Source: Anthoceros angustus
Taxonomy: Eukaryota; Streptophyta; Anthocerotopsida; Anthocerotales; Anthocerotaceae
DNA: 64,000 nucleotides
NCBI GenBank assembly: GCA_010909165.1
Contig: MU008154.1
Location: 124,001-188,000, forward strand
Direction of reading: 5' to 3'
Numbering within the stretch: the stretch's first letter is position 1; each line of letters begins with the position of its first letter. The notes below the pieces were generated by a model. That model did no database searches. It saw only the letters and a program-made list of their open reading frames with translations, and was not told the origin of the DNA. The position numbers and the translations under genes are program-made. Positions 12,357 through 23,307 of this stretch are shown piece by piece.

Positions 12357-13523
12357 CTAGGGGATGAAGTTGTACCTTTTCATCTCATCCAATGTGGCAT
12401 GCAGGCTGTCTAAGCTATCTCTCCAGCCCAGAAAACCCAACTTCCGACTCTTGTTCATGCTGAGGACAATCTCGAAGGGCACTTTGGCGAAGACATCTAT
12501 GAACCACCAATGTCCAACTTCATCAACCTTGGTTTTCTCTAATCCATACTTCTCCACAATAGCATCCCAGGTGCTGCCTTTGCCCTTCATCAGCTCTACC
12601 ATACTGGGGCCTCCCTCCCTGTACTCAGAAACCTCCAAGCCAAACCTCTCAGCGACCACAGGCCATATCCCCTTCCAGGTAACCACGTCACCGTTGGTGA
12701 TGTTGAAGCTCTGGTTTTTCCCCGCCGGGCTGGTGGCCGCCCACAGCTGCTGCTCCGCAATCAAGCCAGCGTCAGAGCAATCAGAAAGTCCTTCCCAGCA
12801 TACCCGGCTCCCCGGGAACATAAATGGCAAGCCTTCCTCCTTGCAGATCAGCGCGTACGTGGCAATGGTTCCTATAACGTTCATCTGGTTGCGAGGAGCG
12901 AAACCGTAGACGAACGTGGGTCGATGCTCAGACCATGTCACCTTGCCTCTACTTCTTTTCACTGTATCCAGAGTCTTGTCCATGAGATTGTGGTAGAAAT
13001 TGGGACCCGGTCTCCGAGGTGCGTCTTCCCTGAAAGGAGGATCAGGCACGGCAAGCTTGCCTGCAGCGCTAAATGAGCCGAGGTAGTGTTTCCCGCCAGT
13101 TGTCACTGCAATGTGCTCCAGAGGCCCGTCCACCCTGACTGTGGCATCCAAAGTGTTCTGATACATTGTGCTGTTGGCCTCCACGTTCTCCTCTTCCGTT
13201 TTACCAGCTTTCACCCAGGTCATCCAGAACAGATGCGTGACATCTTTCAGGGGCGAGAGTTTGGCCAGTGTGTCCTCACGATCCAGCAGGTTACACTGCA
13301 CATACTGGAAGACGCTGTTGGATTCGGAACCCTGGCTTCCGGACTTTGGACCTGAGGAAATTTGGTTCAACCAGCTGGGCTGGGATCTTCTTGCGACAGC
13401 ATACACCTTCCATGGGTAACCAGAACAGCCGGGATTCATCAGCAGCTCAACCATAGCTCTCCCGATAATGCCTGTGGCTCCTACAATCAGAGCCACCTTC
13501 TGGGAACCTTCTTTGTCTGCCAT
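12357..13523 (-). CDS. PRISE: PRISE-family NAD(P)H-dependent enone reductase, copy 1
   Basis: A single uninterrupted 388-residue frame. It belongs to the progesterone 5-beta-reductase/iridoid synthase-like (PRISE, VEP1-type) short-chain dehydrogenases, which reduce activated C=C bonds of 1,4-enones using NADPH. The dinucleotide motif is GATGIIG at residues 15-21. The family's catalytic Lys and Tyr are visible as K145 in GGKHYLG and Y177 in NFYH. WSEHRPTFVYGFAPRN (197-212) and the FNITNGDV segment are further family signatures. The length matches the usual 385-400 residues, so the gene appears intact. No transit or signal peptide is evident, so a cytosolic enzyme is likely. Two related copies follow on the same strand at 14.8-15.4 and 16.8-18.0 kb. 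The physiological substrate cannot be read from sequence; iridoid synthesis is not implied. Confidence 0.92.
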   Translation of the reverse strand: MADKEGSQKVALIVGATGIIGRAMVELLMNPGCSGYPWKVYAVARRSQPSWLNQISSGPKSGSQGSESNSVFQYVQCNLLDREDTLAKLSPLKDVTHLFWMTWVKAGKTEEENVEANSTMYQNTLDATVRVDGPLEHIAVTTGGKHYLGSFSAAGKLAVPDPPFREDAPRRPGPNFYHNLMDKTLDTVKRSRGKVTWSEHRPTFVYGFAPRNQMNVIGTIATYALICKEEGLPFMFPGSRVCWEGLSDCSDAGLIAEQQLWAATSPAGKNQSFNITNGDVVTWKGIWPVVAERFGLEVSEYREGGPSMVELMKGKGSTWDAIVEKYGLEKTKVDEVGHWWFIDVFAKVPFEIVLSMNKSRKLGFLGWRDSLDSLHATLDEMKRYNFIP

Positions 13524-14755
13524 CTCTTGTACCGCGGTCTACCTGCAAGATAGGCTGTCAACCCAGCACTCAAATCGACAATGTACAGTTCAAAGATGTA
13601 TCCTGAGGCTTCTACCTCGGGTCACACGTCCCTTCGACAGTTATGTTGCGCTTGGAAGGTGGAACGTACAAGGCTGGTATGTCAAGCAGGCCAGCCAGCA
13701 GGTTAGGAGACTTGGCACCATTAGCTTCTTCTTGTTCTGACCAGCACCGCCTATGCATGCTTGTACGGGAGAAATGGAAGACCTCGATGTGCATGCATGC
13801 CATGAAAGGCCACCATGCTCATCACTTACCTGTGGGACACAAAGTGCCCACCTACTTCAGCAGCTGTCACAACTGAAAATAGCCCTGGCAGTCTGCTTTT
13901 CTGGCAGAGTGAAGAGCGTTTCTGCTGTCGTCACCCCGCAGAACCCATCCGTCACTTTGAATGCGTCACATTGATGACAGCCTGCTAGCTTGGACCATGC
14001 CGACATTAGCAGTGAATCAGAGGACTGTGTTCTCTAAACCGGGCCTCGGTGCAGAGCAGGTCCATCGTTGCATAGCGGTGCACTGCGCAACGTACATCGA
14101 TGAAGCACAACCTCAAGGAAATGTCATCTCTCAGGTATACTTCCAGCAAAGCAAGGCTAGCCTGGATTGCTCAGAGGAAAGGGTCAACAGGATACCCGAG
14201 CCGTAAGAATTGTGAAGGCATGTCTTCTTTACAATCATGTGCAACGCGATCCAAAAAGGAACCTATAGATAGTTCCTATAGATGGAACCTATGGCAAGAT
14301 TGTTCGGCCAGGCAACCTTTTGCGTTCCTAAAAATCACAGAATACTCTCTCATGGATTCTGATCATGTCAAGTTCCCACTAGATCTGCAAGATTTTAAGG
14401 CTTTACCCTTGTACACGATATCAAAAGGATCTGCAACTTGCAATGCGCATCTGATTCCTTCGCTGGAAAGTAAAAAGGGGTTCACGATAAGGACAAGGGT
14501 ATGTGGACGGTAAGACAGCAAGGATGATCGTCGCCCATTTCTCGCAGAAGTGATCACCTGGTTGTGTCTCCCACCTTTTTTATATATATCTCCAAAAGCA
14601 ACGAGGAGGAAGGCTGTCATCACACATTTCAGATGTCTGCAGACCGATCAGCCACCAACCTAGCACTCCTACTGAACTCAGGATGTCTTCTCTACAAGGA
14701 GCTACCAAAAACTGGAGACCAGAAAGGAGAACGAGATGAACACACGGAGAACGTC
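13524..14755. other. Spacer between PRISE copies 1 and 2
   Basis: This holds the upstream region of PRISE copy 1, read leftward from 13523, and sequence beyond the truncated 3' end of the broken second copy. Open frames are short and without homology. I see no repeat or RNA gene. Confidence 0.5.
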
Positions 14756-14759
14756 AAGG

Positions 14760-15375
14760 TGAGAGCGTCGGCTGCCAGAGTCCCCATAATGTTCATGAGG
14801 TTGCGAGGGGCAAAGCCGAAGACCCAGCTGGGCCTGTGAGCGCTCTGCCAAGTGACCTTCCCGTTGGTCCTCTTCACCGCCTCCAGTGTCATGTCCTCCC
14901 GGTTGTGGTAGAAAGGGACCCAGGTAGAACTTGATCCCTGTTTGCAGCGTGATGTGTTCCAGGTTCCCATCCTCCTGCACAACTGCGTCCAGTGCGTCCT
15001 TGTACTTGGCTCCGTTCACCTTGATGTTCTCCTCCTCCTTCTCCCCTGCCAGCATCCATGTGGTCCAGAAATAGTGGGTCACATTTGTCAGGCGAGAGAG
15101 CTTCTCCAACGTGTCCTCCCGATTGAGTAGGTCCAGATAGATGTAGTGGAACACGCTGGCCCCTGCCTTCTTCGCGTCATGCTTCTCGCTGACTTCAGTC
15201 CTTGCTTTCTCCCGCAAGGCTTCCACTCTGAGCCAGCAAGGCTTGGGCCTCCTCGCAACGCCCTAGACCTTCCAAGGGTACCCAGGCGTGCTGGGACTCA
15301 GCAGGAGCTCAAGCAGAGCCTTGCCCACAATCTCTGCGACTCTCAGGATCAAAGCCACCTTGGGCCCCGTCACCT
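14760..15375 (-). pseudogene. PRISE-family pseudogene, copy 2
   Basis: Homology to PRISE copy 3 starts near 15370 with a PKVALI stretch and runs to about 14765. Four lesions are visible. The GVTGIVG cofactor loop has become RVAEIVG, losing two of its three glycines. The Tyr codon after PWKV is TAG. About 25 residues between KFYLGPF and FYHNRED are missing, with a change of frame near 14930. The C-terminal 200 or so residues after GTLAADAL are absent. Conserved pieces remain readable, for example THYFWTTWM, LEHITLQTG and HRPSWVFGFAPRN. It is closer to copy 3 than to copy 1. It is therefore a dead duplicate and not an alternative exon set. Confidence 0.88.
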
Positions 15376-16330
15376 GTGCATCCTCTTGTCTATAACTGCC
15401 CTGCTTTCAAGGTCCGGTGCTGAATGGTCAATGCGAGCCATACAGCAAAGAATTCATGAAAGTTCGAAATTCAGAAAGTTCTATTGCAAACAGGAAGACT
15501 TGTATCTAATTTACCGTGTAGCGGCCGCTTCCGGTGCCATTCACAAGGGACGTCATGCCGATGGTGTGGGGCTATTCCTGCTACAGTCACAACAATGTGC
15601 AAGTGAGAGAAGGTACATCACATCCTTATCAATTGTTGTTACCAAATGTTCACTTCCCAGTGCCCCAGGAGCTGCTACCAAGGTTAGATCCGATCTGGAC
15701 GGAGGCTTTGGGTGCAAAATTTTATGTTGACGCTACGAAGTGCAACCGCTACAGCTTCCTTTGAATCGTGTATTTGCATTATATACAGAACATGAACTTC
15801 ATCTATATCCACGCAAGGCAACCAGCTGACAGCTGCTCCTCTGCTGCCTCATCCTCCAGAATGTCATCCGACTTGTCTTGCAGTCCGAGAGCCAAGTTGC
15901 TGCTGACGAGGATCCACTGGAGGAATCGTCGAGATTCTAGCACTTTCTATCTCCGTTCCAAGGAAGCAATGACCACCTGAACGACAGCAGCTAATGTTGA
16001 GACGAATATTGGGATTCATACTCGCAACTTCTTTGCAATTTTGAGCAAGTATGAAATGCAGACAGTCCTCGATCATTTCAGCCTTGGATGTTGCTGCTTG
16101 CAAATTTTCACTTGACAAGAGCTTCTCGGCCGAGCCCTTGCAATACACGCATACCCAGCAATTCAGGGTCGTCCATGTTATCACATCGTTCCTCACTTGA
16201 GCTGTCAAAAACCTGGCGTGCATACCCCGTCCTCGTATGCAGCCAGTTTTCAATTCCGGACCGAAGTGAGCCCGAAGGGATTTTCATCAAAAAGAAAAAA
16301 GACCGGGATGTAGATGTAGAGCAGTAGCAG
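15376..16330. other. Spacer between PRISE pseudogene and tRNA-Val relic
   Basis: No gene is supported. Open frames on both strands are short and lack domains. This would contain any residual promoter of the broken PRISE copy. Confidence 0.5.
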
Positions 16331-16337
16331 TATCCTT

Positions 16338-16425
16338 CGTCTGATTCCACGCTCGAACGGTCGAACTGGGGACCTGGGTGTGTGAGACTAGCGTGATAAC
16401 CAACAACAACAACAACAACTGCGTT
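16338..16425 (-). pseudogene. tRNA-Val(CAC) relic with expanded GTT repeat
   Basis: Read on the minus strand, GTTGGTTATCACG (D arm), AGTCTCACACAC (anticodon loop with CAC) and AGGTCCCCAGTTCGA (variable and T arm) follow the plant tRNA-Val order. The acceptor 5' strand and start of the D stem are replaced by about six GTT units. The anticodon stem pairs badly and the T stem does not close. This is a degenerate tRNA or tRNA-derived repeat, not a working gene. Confidence 0.7.
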
Positions 16426-16784
16426 ATATATGTCGACTAATGGTGGAAGTGGCACCATGGGAAAAGGTACAGTGTAAAAGAAGTAGAAACACTATACCAC
16501 CATTCAGACAACTCCTACAACAGCAACCAGAATTTTACAGCTTGCAGCAATGCAATCGACTGGTTCGAGATCGTGTGCTGGAAATCCAAGGTCTTCGTTA
16601 AGAAGGCTCCTGGCACTTCTCCTATACAAGGGTGACAGTTGTAACACGTACTACAACGACTCAAACCAGAACGACTACACACAGATATTCAGGACTTCCA
16701 AGGATAGTAATCAGGGAAGATATGCAACTGGAATCCTGCGTCTACACAAGCCAGCAAGCAAAACACTCCCAAACTAGTATGAAA

Positions 16785-17999
16785 CTACTGCACAGGTATG
16801 ATCCTGTGCTTCTTCATCTCGTCAATCACACCTTGCATGCTGTCCTCGGTATCCCTCCAGCCAAGGAAGCCGAATTTTCGGCTCTTGTTCATGCTGCTCA
16901 CAAACTCCGCTTTGAGGTGCGTGGCATAATCCGCAAACCACCAGTGCGCAACCTCATCCAGCTTGGTGGGCTCCAGATCGTACTTCTTCACAATGGCCTC
17001 CCAGGTGGAGGCCTTGTCTTTCATAACATCCTTGAAACTGGATTCATGCCCGTCCTCGTACGCGGGAGCATCCAGGTGGAAAATGCTAGCCAGCTTATGC
17101 CACATCCTCTTCCAGCTGAAGACATCGCCGTTGGAGATGTTAAATGCCTGGTTCTTGGCACGGGGATCCAATGCAGCCCACACTTCCTGCTCAGCAATGA
17201 GACCTGCGTCGGAGGCGTCAAACAGATGCTCCCAGCAGAAGCGGTTGCCGGGGAAGGCGAAGGGCATGTTGTCGTGCTTGCAGATGACGGCATACACAGC
17301 CAAGGTCCCCACCAGGTTCATGTAGTTTCGCGGCGCAAAGCCCAGGATGAAGGTTGGGCGGTGCTCGGACCATGTCACCCTGCCGTTGGTCCTCTTTACT
17401 GCTTCCAGCGTGAGATCCTGCTGGGTGTGGTAGAAATTTGCAGCAGGCCTGCGAGGCTCGTCCTCCGAGAACGGGAGGTCGGGCACGCAGATCTTGCCGA
17501 TGGATTCGAAGGGGCCTTGGTAGTACTTGGTCCCCGTTTGCAGCACGATGTGCTCCAGCTTCCCGTCCTCCTTGACGATTGCGTCCAGGGCGTTTTTGTA
17601 GATGGCGCCGTTCACTCGGATGTTGTCCTCCTCCTTCCCGCCCCCCGGGATCCATGTCATCCAGAAGAAGTGGGTGACGTCGTCGAGCTTGCCCAGCTTC
17701 TCCAGGGTCTCCTCCCGGTTCTGGAGATCCACTTGGATATACTGGAACACGCTGGTTTCCGCTGAAGCCTTTTTATCTCCTTCCTCGGAGACGGAGGCTC
17801 CTGTTCTCTCTTCAAGGCCCTCGACCTTGAGCCAATTGGGCCTGGGCCTGAGGGCCACTCCATACACCTTCCAGGGATACCCGGGAGTGCTGGGATTGAG
17901 CAAGAGCTCGAGCACGGCCTTGCCCACTATGCCTGTGACTCCCATTATGAGAGCCACCTTGGGTTCCCGATCATCTCGGGAGGACTGCAGCCACATCAT
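16785..17999 (-). CDS. PRISE: PRISE-family NAD(P)H-dependent enone reductase, copy 3
   Basis: Second intact member of the cluster. The open frame extends upstream to 18092, but the extra 31 residues have no counterpart in the family. I place the start at the ATG-ATG pair at 17999-17994, giving about 404 residues. The cofactor loop reads GVTGIVG just after PKVALIM. The catalytic Lys and Tyr lie in TGTKYYQGPF and NFYHTQQD. TWSEHRPTFILGFAPRN and QAFNISNGDVFSWK are preserved. A short acidic and Lys-rich linker before SVFQYIQVDL is longer than in copy 1. The C-terminal MNKSRKFGFLGWRDTEDSM is nearly the same as in copy 1. As with copy 1, the role as an NADPH-dependent 1,4-enone reductase is family knowledge; its substrate is unknown. 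Confidence 0.92.
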   Translation of the reverse strand: MMWLQSSRDDREPKVALIMGVTGIVGKAVLELLLNPSTPGYPWKVYGVALRPRPNWLKVEGLEERTGASVSEEGDKKASAETSVFQYIQVDLQNREETLEKLGKLDDVTHFFWMTWIPGGGKEEDNIRVNGAIYKNALDAIVKEDGKLEHIVLQTGTKYYQGPFESIGKICVPDLPFSEDEPRRPAANFYHTQQDLTLEAVKRTNGRVTWSEHRPTFILGFAPRNYMNLVGTLAVYAVICKHDNMPFAFPGNRFCWEHLFDASDAGLIAEQEVWAALDPRAKNQAFNISNGDVFSWKRMWHKLASIFHLDAPAYEDGHESSFKDVMKDKASTWEAIVKKYDLEPTKLDEVAHWWFADYATHLKAEFVSSMNKSRKFGFLGWRDTEDSMQGVIDEMKKHRIIPVQ

Positions 18000-19800
18000 G
18001 CCACTCAATTCAGCGGATGTAGAGTGAGTGCGTGCAGGCTGATGCAGTGACACAGATCGACAATCATGTATGCATGTGCACATGGCAAACAAACAGAGAA
18101 GTAGGGAAGGCCCATGTGAATGTCGAGGAAGACTACCAGTCGTTCAAAGCGCTTGGTGATTGGAGTGACCAGATCTTTAACAACAGACGTCATGGTGTTG
18201 TATCCCTGCACGAGAAGTTGCAGCAACCAGGACATTGATAAGGCTAGCAAGCTGCAGAGACGAGGCAGTGCTCACATGCAAAGAAATTGGAGGAAAGGAT
18301 GCAGGCCAAGCTAGCCTTGTTAAGTTGATTCCAGTTTGGAAAATTGTGGAGAAGCCTTACCTTACCACCAGCGGTCGATCGCAACAGTTGAAGGGGAGGA
18401 GTGTTCAAACAGAATGTGGCGGGCGAGGGGAACAATGGAAATCCAGGCTGAACGTCCAGTAGGGGTTGCAAAGTGTCCGACGAGATGACGCTGTGTGACT
18501 TCTGTCCACCTCTCCTTATGGCGAATGCTGGACACGTTGCTGCTGACGAGGTGCTCCAATTTGTGAAATTGCGGAAAACGAGGCAAGGTGAAGTGCACTT
18601 GCTATACTCCGAACGACACAGTTGGGTGCCAGCATTGTAATACCAGGCCGGGACTGAAGGTGCCAGATCAGTTGCAGGTGCTGTGGTGGGTGTTAGCTGC
18701 AGTCTCTTGTAGTGAAGCTTCAGTGAGTAGATACTAGCTGGTTGTGAAATGTGATTTCGGAAAAAAGTGGAAGCCCAGGCATCGCAAGCTGGAAAGTTGC
18801 TCTCACAAGAGACTTGTTTGGTGTGCATGGTCCGAGTACTTGCAAGCAGGTGCGGCAGGTATGGTTGGGACATGAAATTGCTTTCAGGCATTTTTGAAGT
18901 GGTAAAGCAGGTAAAGCCAGGTACATGGTTTTGGATCAGAAGGGATGGAGTGAGCCATGAGATAGCACAACATGGAAGCAGACCAGGAAAGGAAAGTCTG
19001 GAAAGCATAGCATGATATACATGTAAGTTTTGTGGAGGGTGGCCACTGCTGGCCTGGCTTGGCGGTTGGTGGGTGTAAGAGGAAGGGTGGCAAGTCAGTG
19101 GCGAGAATAATCTGCACCCTTGTGTGATGATGACCAGACATGAAGAAGTCGGTTATGTGGTGCGAGGGCTGCGCTGATGTGCTGTGGTTACAGAGTGGTG
19201 GTGGCAGGGGCAGGAGGGAGTAGGTGCTGGGAAAAAAAATGGGGAGCTCGCAGCTCGTTTTCAGTGTGTCCTCCCTACATCCATAAGACCAGTAGTGATG
19301 CAATCGTCCCGCCGTCCGGTACAGGAAAGTGAGTGTAAGAGCGAAACCGAGAGCATGACAGATTAGATAGCGAGGAGCAAGGGTTGCATGGTGGAGTAGA
19401 GGGCAAGGGGAAATTAGTTGGGGGGTCGGGGCCAGCACGAGGGTGTTGCAGGGAAACCAACAGCATGGCGGGCTGTGTAACCGAAAAGAAAAAAGAGGGT
19501 GAAGAAGAGGCCGCGTCTTGAATGCTCCCAGCAGCAGTCCGCACGGCGTGTACCGGCAGGGAGCATATGAATGCGGGTCGGGTGGAGTGTGGGAGTGTTT
19601 GCGCCCGGGACAGGCTGGGCGCCTGGGCTGGGTGGGCACATTCACATGGTGCCGAGTTGATGACATGAGCCCAGATCAGTGAAGCCTCTTCTCCTTGTCC
19701 ATATCTATAGACCAATTACTGCATCAGCTGACCATCCATCCATCCATCCATTCCTGCATGCATAATAATATCCATCCAACTAAAGTAGTCAGAAAGAGTG
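18000..19800. other. Gene-free spacer upstream of PRISE copy 3
   Basis: Contains the promoter side of PRISE copy 3. Two long minus-strand open frames (18244-19008 and 18884-19666) lack any recognisable domain and overlap each other in different frames, so I do not call them. A (CATC)n run sits at 19732-19752. Confidence 0.5.
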
Positions 19801-20099
19801 CCGGCACTGAGAGCGCGATGAAACCCTAGGCCTCAGGCTATGGTGGCGTGACGGCTCCGGCTCTGGCCCCGGCTCCGAGTCCTTGCCGCTGGAGAGCAGA
19901 GCGCAGGACGGCAGAGCAGGTAGTTGCGGTGAAGGAGCAGGGCATGATTCCGTGTTGCATGTACCAGCGACTTGGACGAAGATTCGTCGGGCGGGCAGAG
20001 GCAGGCGGTTAGTTGCCCTCTCTCACATTCATCAGGGTCTCGTCTTGAAGCAAACAAACCAGCAGCGTGCAGTACAGATGTCTACTAATCTCCGCCTGC

Positions 20100-20180
20100 G
20101 CCTGTGCCTGTGCTTGTGCCAGGGCCTGGGCCTGGGCCTGAGCCTGAGCCTGAGCCTGAGCCAGGGCCAGGGCCTCAGGC
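20100..20180. repeat. Hexamer repeat (GCCTGG/GCCTGA)n
   Basis: Thirteen or so six-base units of the form GCCTGD or GCCAGG run head to tail. On the minus strand this gives an Ala-Gln dipeptide run, which explains the open frame there. Confidence 0.85.
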
Positions 20181-20708
20181 TTCATCACTCCACCCACTCC
20201 AGCAAGGACCGGATGACGGCATGCCACCCTTGTGATGAGGAGCGCACAAGGCCGGTGTTTAGTGTAGATACGGAAACTCCCGGCCTCGTTTACGAACGGG
20301 ACGGGTTCGAATTTCACTCCGGTCGCTTACGCGGCATAATAATAATTATATGCATACGACACACGGAGCGGGTTTTACTGGCTTTCGCCGGGAGCGGCGC
20401 ATGGGCTATCGCTTCGCTTCGGTGCTGGCGCTGCTGAGGCTGAGTAGCTGGCCGGGTGGCAGAGGAAGGGGCCAGACGCAACAGAGGGGCGCCTGTGCCA
20501 AGGCGCAGCAGCAGCATCAGCAGGTGCGCGGGCGCGGCCCGGTCCGGGCCGGCCAGGACCCCTAGAGTCATGATGAAACGGACGCCTGCGCGGTTACGTT
20601 AACCGGGAGCAGCGGGGTATGGTAACCAAAGGCCGGTGTACCGGTCCCGCGGTCCCGCCGCGGGGGCCCGGCTGAAGGTGCGCCAAAAAAGAAGGAATCG
20701 AGGCGCGC

Positions 20709-20723
20709 GGCCCGAATCGGGCC
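20709..20723. repeat. Palindromic element GGCCCGAATCGGGCC
   Basis: A 15-bp near-perfect inverted repeat with six-base arms. Sister copies with the same arms or one change lie at 20843-20856, 20902-20916, 22343-22356, 22406-22420, 22526-22539, 26516-26530, 26566-26580 and 26731-26745. Weaker relatives occur at about 31819-31832, 32340-32353 and 32463-32476. Confidence 0.85.
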
Positions 20724-21132
20724 GTAGGCCTTGCCCGCAAATGATGGCAGTGCACTCGAATACACTAGCCCCCGCCCCGGGGGCCGGGGCAGGGCCAGGG
20801 CCAGGGCCAGGAGGCAGTGGCTGGGGCCACTTTGAGCAGCGCGCCCGTTTCAGGCCTCTGCCATGCTCTGCACCCCACTGACTGGCCCTGTGAGCTGTGC
20901 CGGCCCGCTTCGGGCCTCGCCCCACACGCCACCCCCCCTTACAGGGCCCCGAGGGCCCAGTCCCCACCTGTAGCTCTGCAGGGTAACGCATCATAAATCT
21001 TGTCTCCCTCCCGACTCCCGACTCCCGACTCCCTTGCCCCGCCCTCACGTTACCTCCCGCTTCGCCTCCCCCGTTTAGGGTTACGGCTCACTTAGCGCAA
21101 GGGTTTGGGGTTTTGTCACGCCTAGGGTTCAC

Positions 21133-21181
21133 AGGGTCAGGGTTAGGGTTAGGGTTAACACGGTTGTTTAGGGTTTGGGGC
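21133..21181 (+). repeat. Short interstitial telomere-like tract
   Basis: AGGGTT is repeated four times in a row, with TTTAGGGTTT and further TTTAGGG-like words in the surrounding 120 bp (21075-21181). The perfect units are TTAGGG-spaced, while the plant telomere unit TTTAGGG appears only in isolated copies. It is short and imperfect, so it is an interstitial relic or a telo-box cluster and not a chromosome end. Confidence 0.65.
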
Positions 21182-21359
21182 TGGCGCGGATGCCCATACC
21201 GGGTTGGATCGGGGGAGGAGATTTTCTGACGAAGGACGCTTCGTGAAACCTTCGCCTCCGCCGGTAACGTATGTCTCGAAGTCGGCTGCAGGCAGCCTGC
21301 AGCCGATATGACATTGACTTTATGGTGGCCCGGCAGCCCGGGGTACGGGGACCGTCACC

Positions 21360-21492
21360 GCGGCAGCAGCAGCAGCAGCCGCAGCAGGCAGGCAGCGCGG
21401 CCAGCAGCAGCAGGAGCGGCAGGGGCAGCGGCAGCGGCAGCGGCAGGGGCAGCAGGAGCAGGAGCAGGAGCAGCCAGCAGGCAGGCGGGCAG
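21360..21492. repeat. CAG/GGCAGC-rich low-complexity tract
   Basis: Runs of CAG, GGCAGC and AGGAGC follow each other for 130 bp. All three frames of the plus strand are open in part, giving poly-Gln, poly-Ser or poly-Ala. No coding context surrounds it. Confidence 0.85.
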
Positions 21493-21657
21493 CGCTTTTT
21501 CTCCCTTTTTTCCTTGCATTGCGTGTTATCGCAATTGCGCTGCACAAACACACAAACACTGGAGCGGCAGAAGCGAGACGGTATTACGCCTGCGGGACCC
21601 CTCCGAGTGAGACGCGGAGTCGACTTCCCGGCGACTCCACCTCAAGTCGGAGTCGGG

Positions 21658-21726
21658 CCGCCGACCCAACTCCGACCGGGACCGGGACCGGGACCGGGAC
21701 CGAGACCGGGACCGGGACCGAGACGG
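21658..21726. repeat. Hexamer repeat (GGGACC)n
   Basis: About ten head-to-tail GGGACC or GAGACC units. The tract is CpG-bearing (ACCGGG) and has G-runs on one strand. Confidence 0.9.
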
Positions 21727-22423
21727 CCTGCCTGCCTTGCATGCGCGGCACATATCTGTTGCATATATCCCCATGTGATCTGTGTCCTGGAGGCCGGTGA
21801 CGGGCCTGCCGTGCGGAAGAGGAGAGAGAGCGGGTTTCTGCCACCAACACGGAAAGACGGAAGATAGAAACACGCATGGGTCATGCACTCGAAACATTTT
21901 AGGGTTTAGCAACATTTTAGCGGCCGCCATGACGGGCGCCTGCGCCTGCCGGCCGCCTCACGTCACCGCCGCCGACTCCGACACTTCCACCGCCCCCATT
22001 GGCCGCCTCCGCCTCCGCCACGGCTTTCATCACCGTCGGCCACCTGCAGCCGCCCGTTCCGTTCCACTGGCCGGGGCCCGGCCGGAGCCAGTTCTTGACC
22101 TGCCCTGACCTGACGTGGCGCGGCGGGCGGGGACGGGCGACGGCCGGGGACGACGGGCGACGGGCGGGGACGACGGGAGACGACGGGTGGAGGTCAGGAC
22201 GGGGTGACGGGAGGCGAAGGCGAGCTCTGCTCTGCGGCTGGCCAGTGGAGCGAGGCCTGTCGCCAGTGGCCGCCTGTGTGGCTGGGAGAGACGTACGAGA
22301 GGTACTCGAGAGCGCGCGCGGCACCGCGGCCCAATGCGGGCTGCCCGAATCGGGTCGAATCCTCCGCCCAGCGACACACCGCCACACATGATGGATGGAT
22401 GGAGCGGCCCGATTCGGGCCGCG

Positions 22424-22478
22424 CAAACGCCAGCGCCAGCGCCCGCGCCCGCGCCAGCGCCAGCGCCCGCGCCTGGTA
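22424..22478. repeat. Hexamer repeat (GCCAGC/GCCCGC)n
   Basis: About eight six-base units directly follow a GGCCCGATTCGGGCC palindrome at 22406-22420. They encode Pro-Ala or Ala-Ser runs in different frames, without a gene. Confidence 0.85.
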
Positions 22479-23307
22479 CAAAGGTAACTTTATATTCCTT
22501 CCCTCCCACCAGTGACCAGTTGCAAGCCCGAAACAGGCCGCGCACCGGCAACGGCAGAGGCCAGGCGCCAGACGCCAGAGCAGCAGCCAGGGCGGCGAAT
22601 CAATCACCCCGCCCTCTGCCCCTTTATTTTACTCATTCATCTGTGTAGCGTAGCGTAGTGGCCACTGTCCCGCAGCCCCAGTCGGGCCGGCCCGCTTCCT
22701 TCCGCTTTCCGCTCCACCACTCCTGTGGCCTCTGCCATCTCTATTATTCGCATACCTCCAAAAGCGTCAATTCCTGTGTCACCAACGTTCCGCTCACATA
22801 TCTCGCCTCCTTCTCCGTTCCCACTGGGCCACACACAATGTGGTGTTTTGTGTTTCATTTATCCTGGCGTGAACGATGATGCGTGACTTCCTGCGCGCCA
22901 GATAATGATAACGCTGGTTTAGAACAGGTTCCCTCGGCTATGTACAACAAGCCCGCCCGCCCGCACATCCCTCCGGCTTTCCTTTCCCACACGTAACGTA
23001 ACAGGACCTGGACCAGTAAAACTGCGCTCTGCTCTGCAGCCTGCAGTGCAACTGCAGTAGTAGCACACCTTTCACCTACCCACATCGAGGTCCCTATTAT
23101 TAGTAGGCGGGACAGGCCCAGGCCCAGGCCTGGCCGAGGCCCGAGTCAGGCCGCCTGCAAAAGCGTGCCTCCCAGCAGATGGCCCATCGCCGACCTACAA
23201 ATGTACATCCTGTACGCTTCTGCACGCCTGCTGCTGCCTCGAGCCTCGACTTTGTTGGGTCTTGTTACAGGATAACAATAATATTACAGGCTTGCTTGTT
23301 CCAGAAG

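Noticed and set aside
14564-14839. Plus-strand frame over the PRISE pseudogene 3' end
   Set aside because: Antisense of the pseudogene remnant.
16632-17765. 377-codon plus-strand frame across PRISE copy 3
   Set aside because: It is the antisense shadow of the strongly supported PRISE gene; its Val/His/Leu-rich composition is the complement of the real coding frame.
18244-19666. Two long minus-strand open frames (254 and 260 codons)
   Set aside because: They overlap each other in different frames, have no recognisable domain, are rich in Ser/Pro/His/Cys as expected from random sequence of this composition, and lie in the upstream region of PRISE copy 3.
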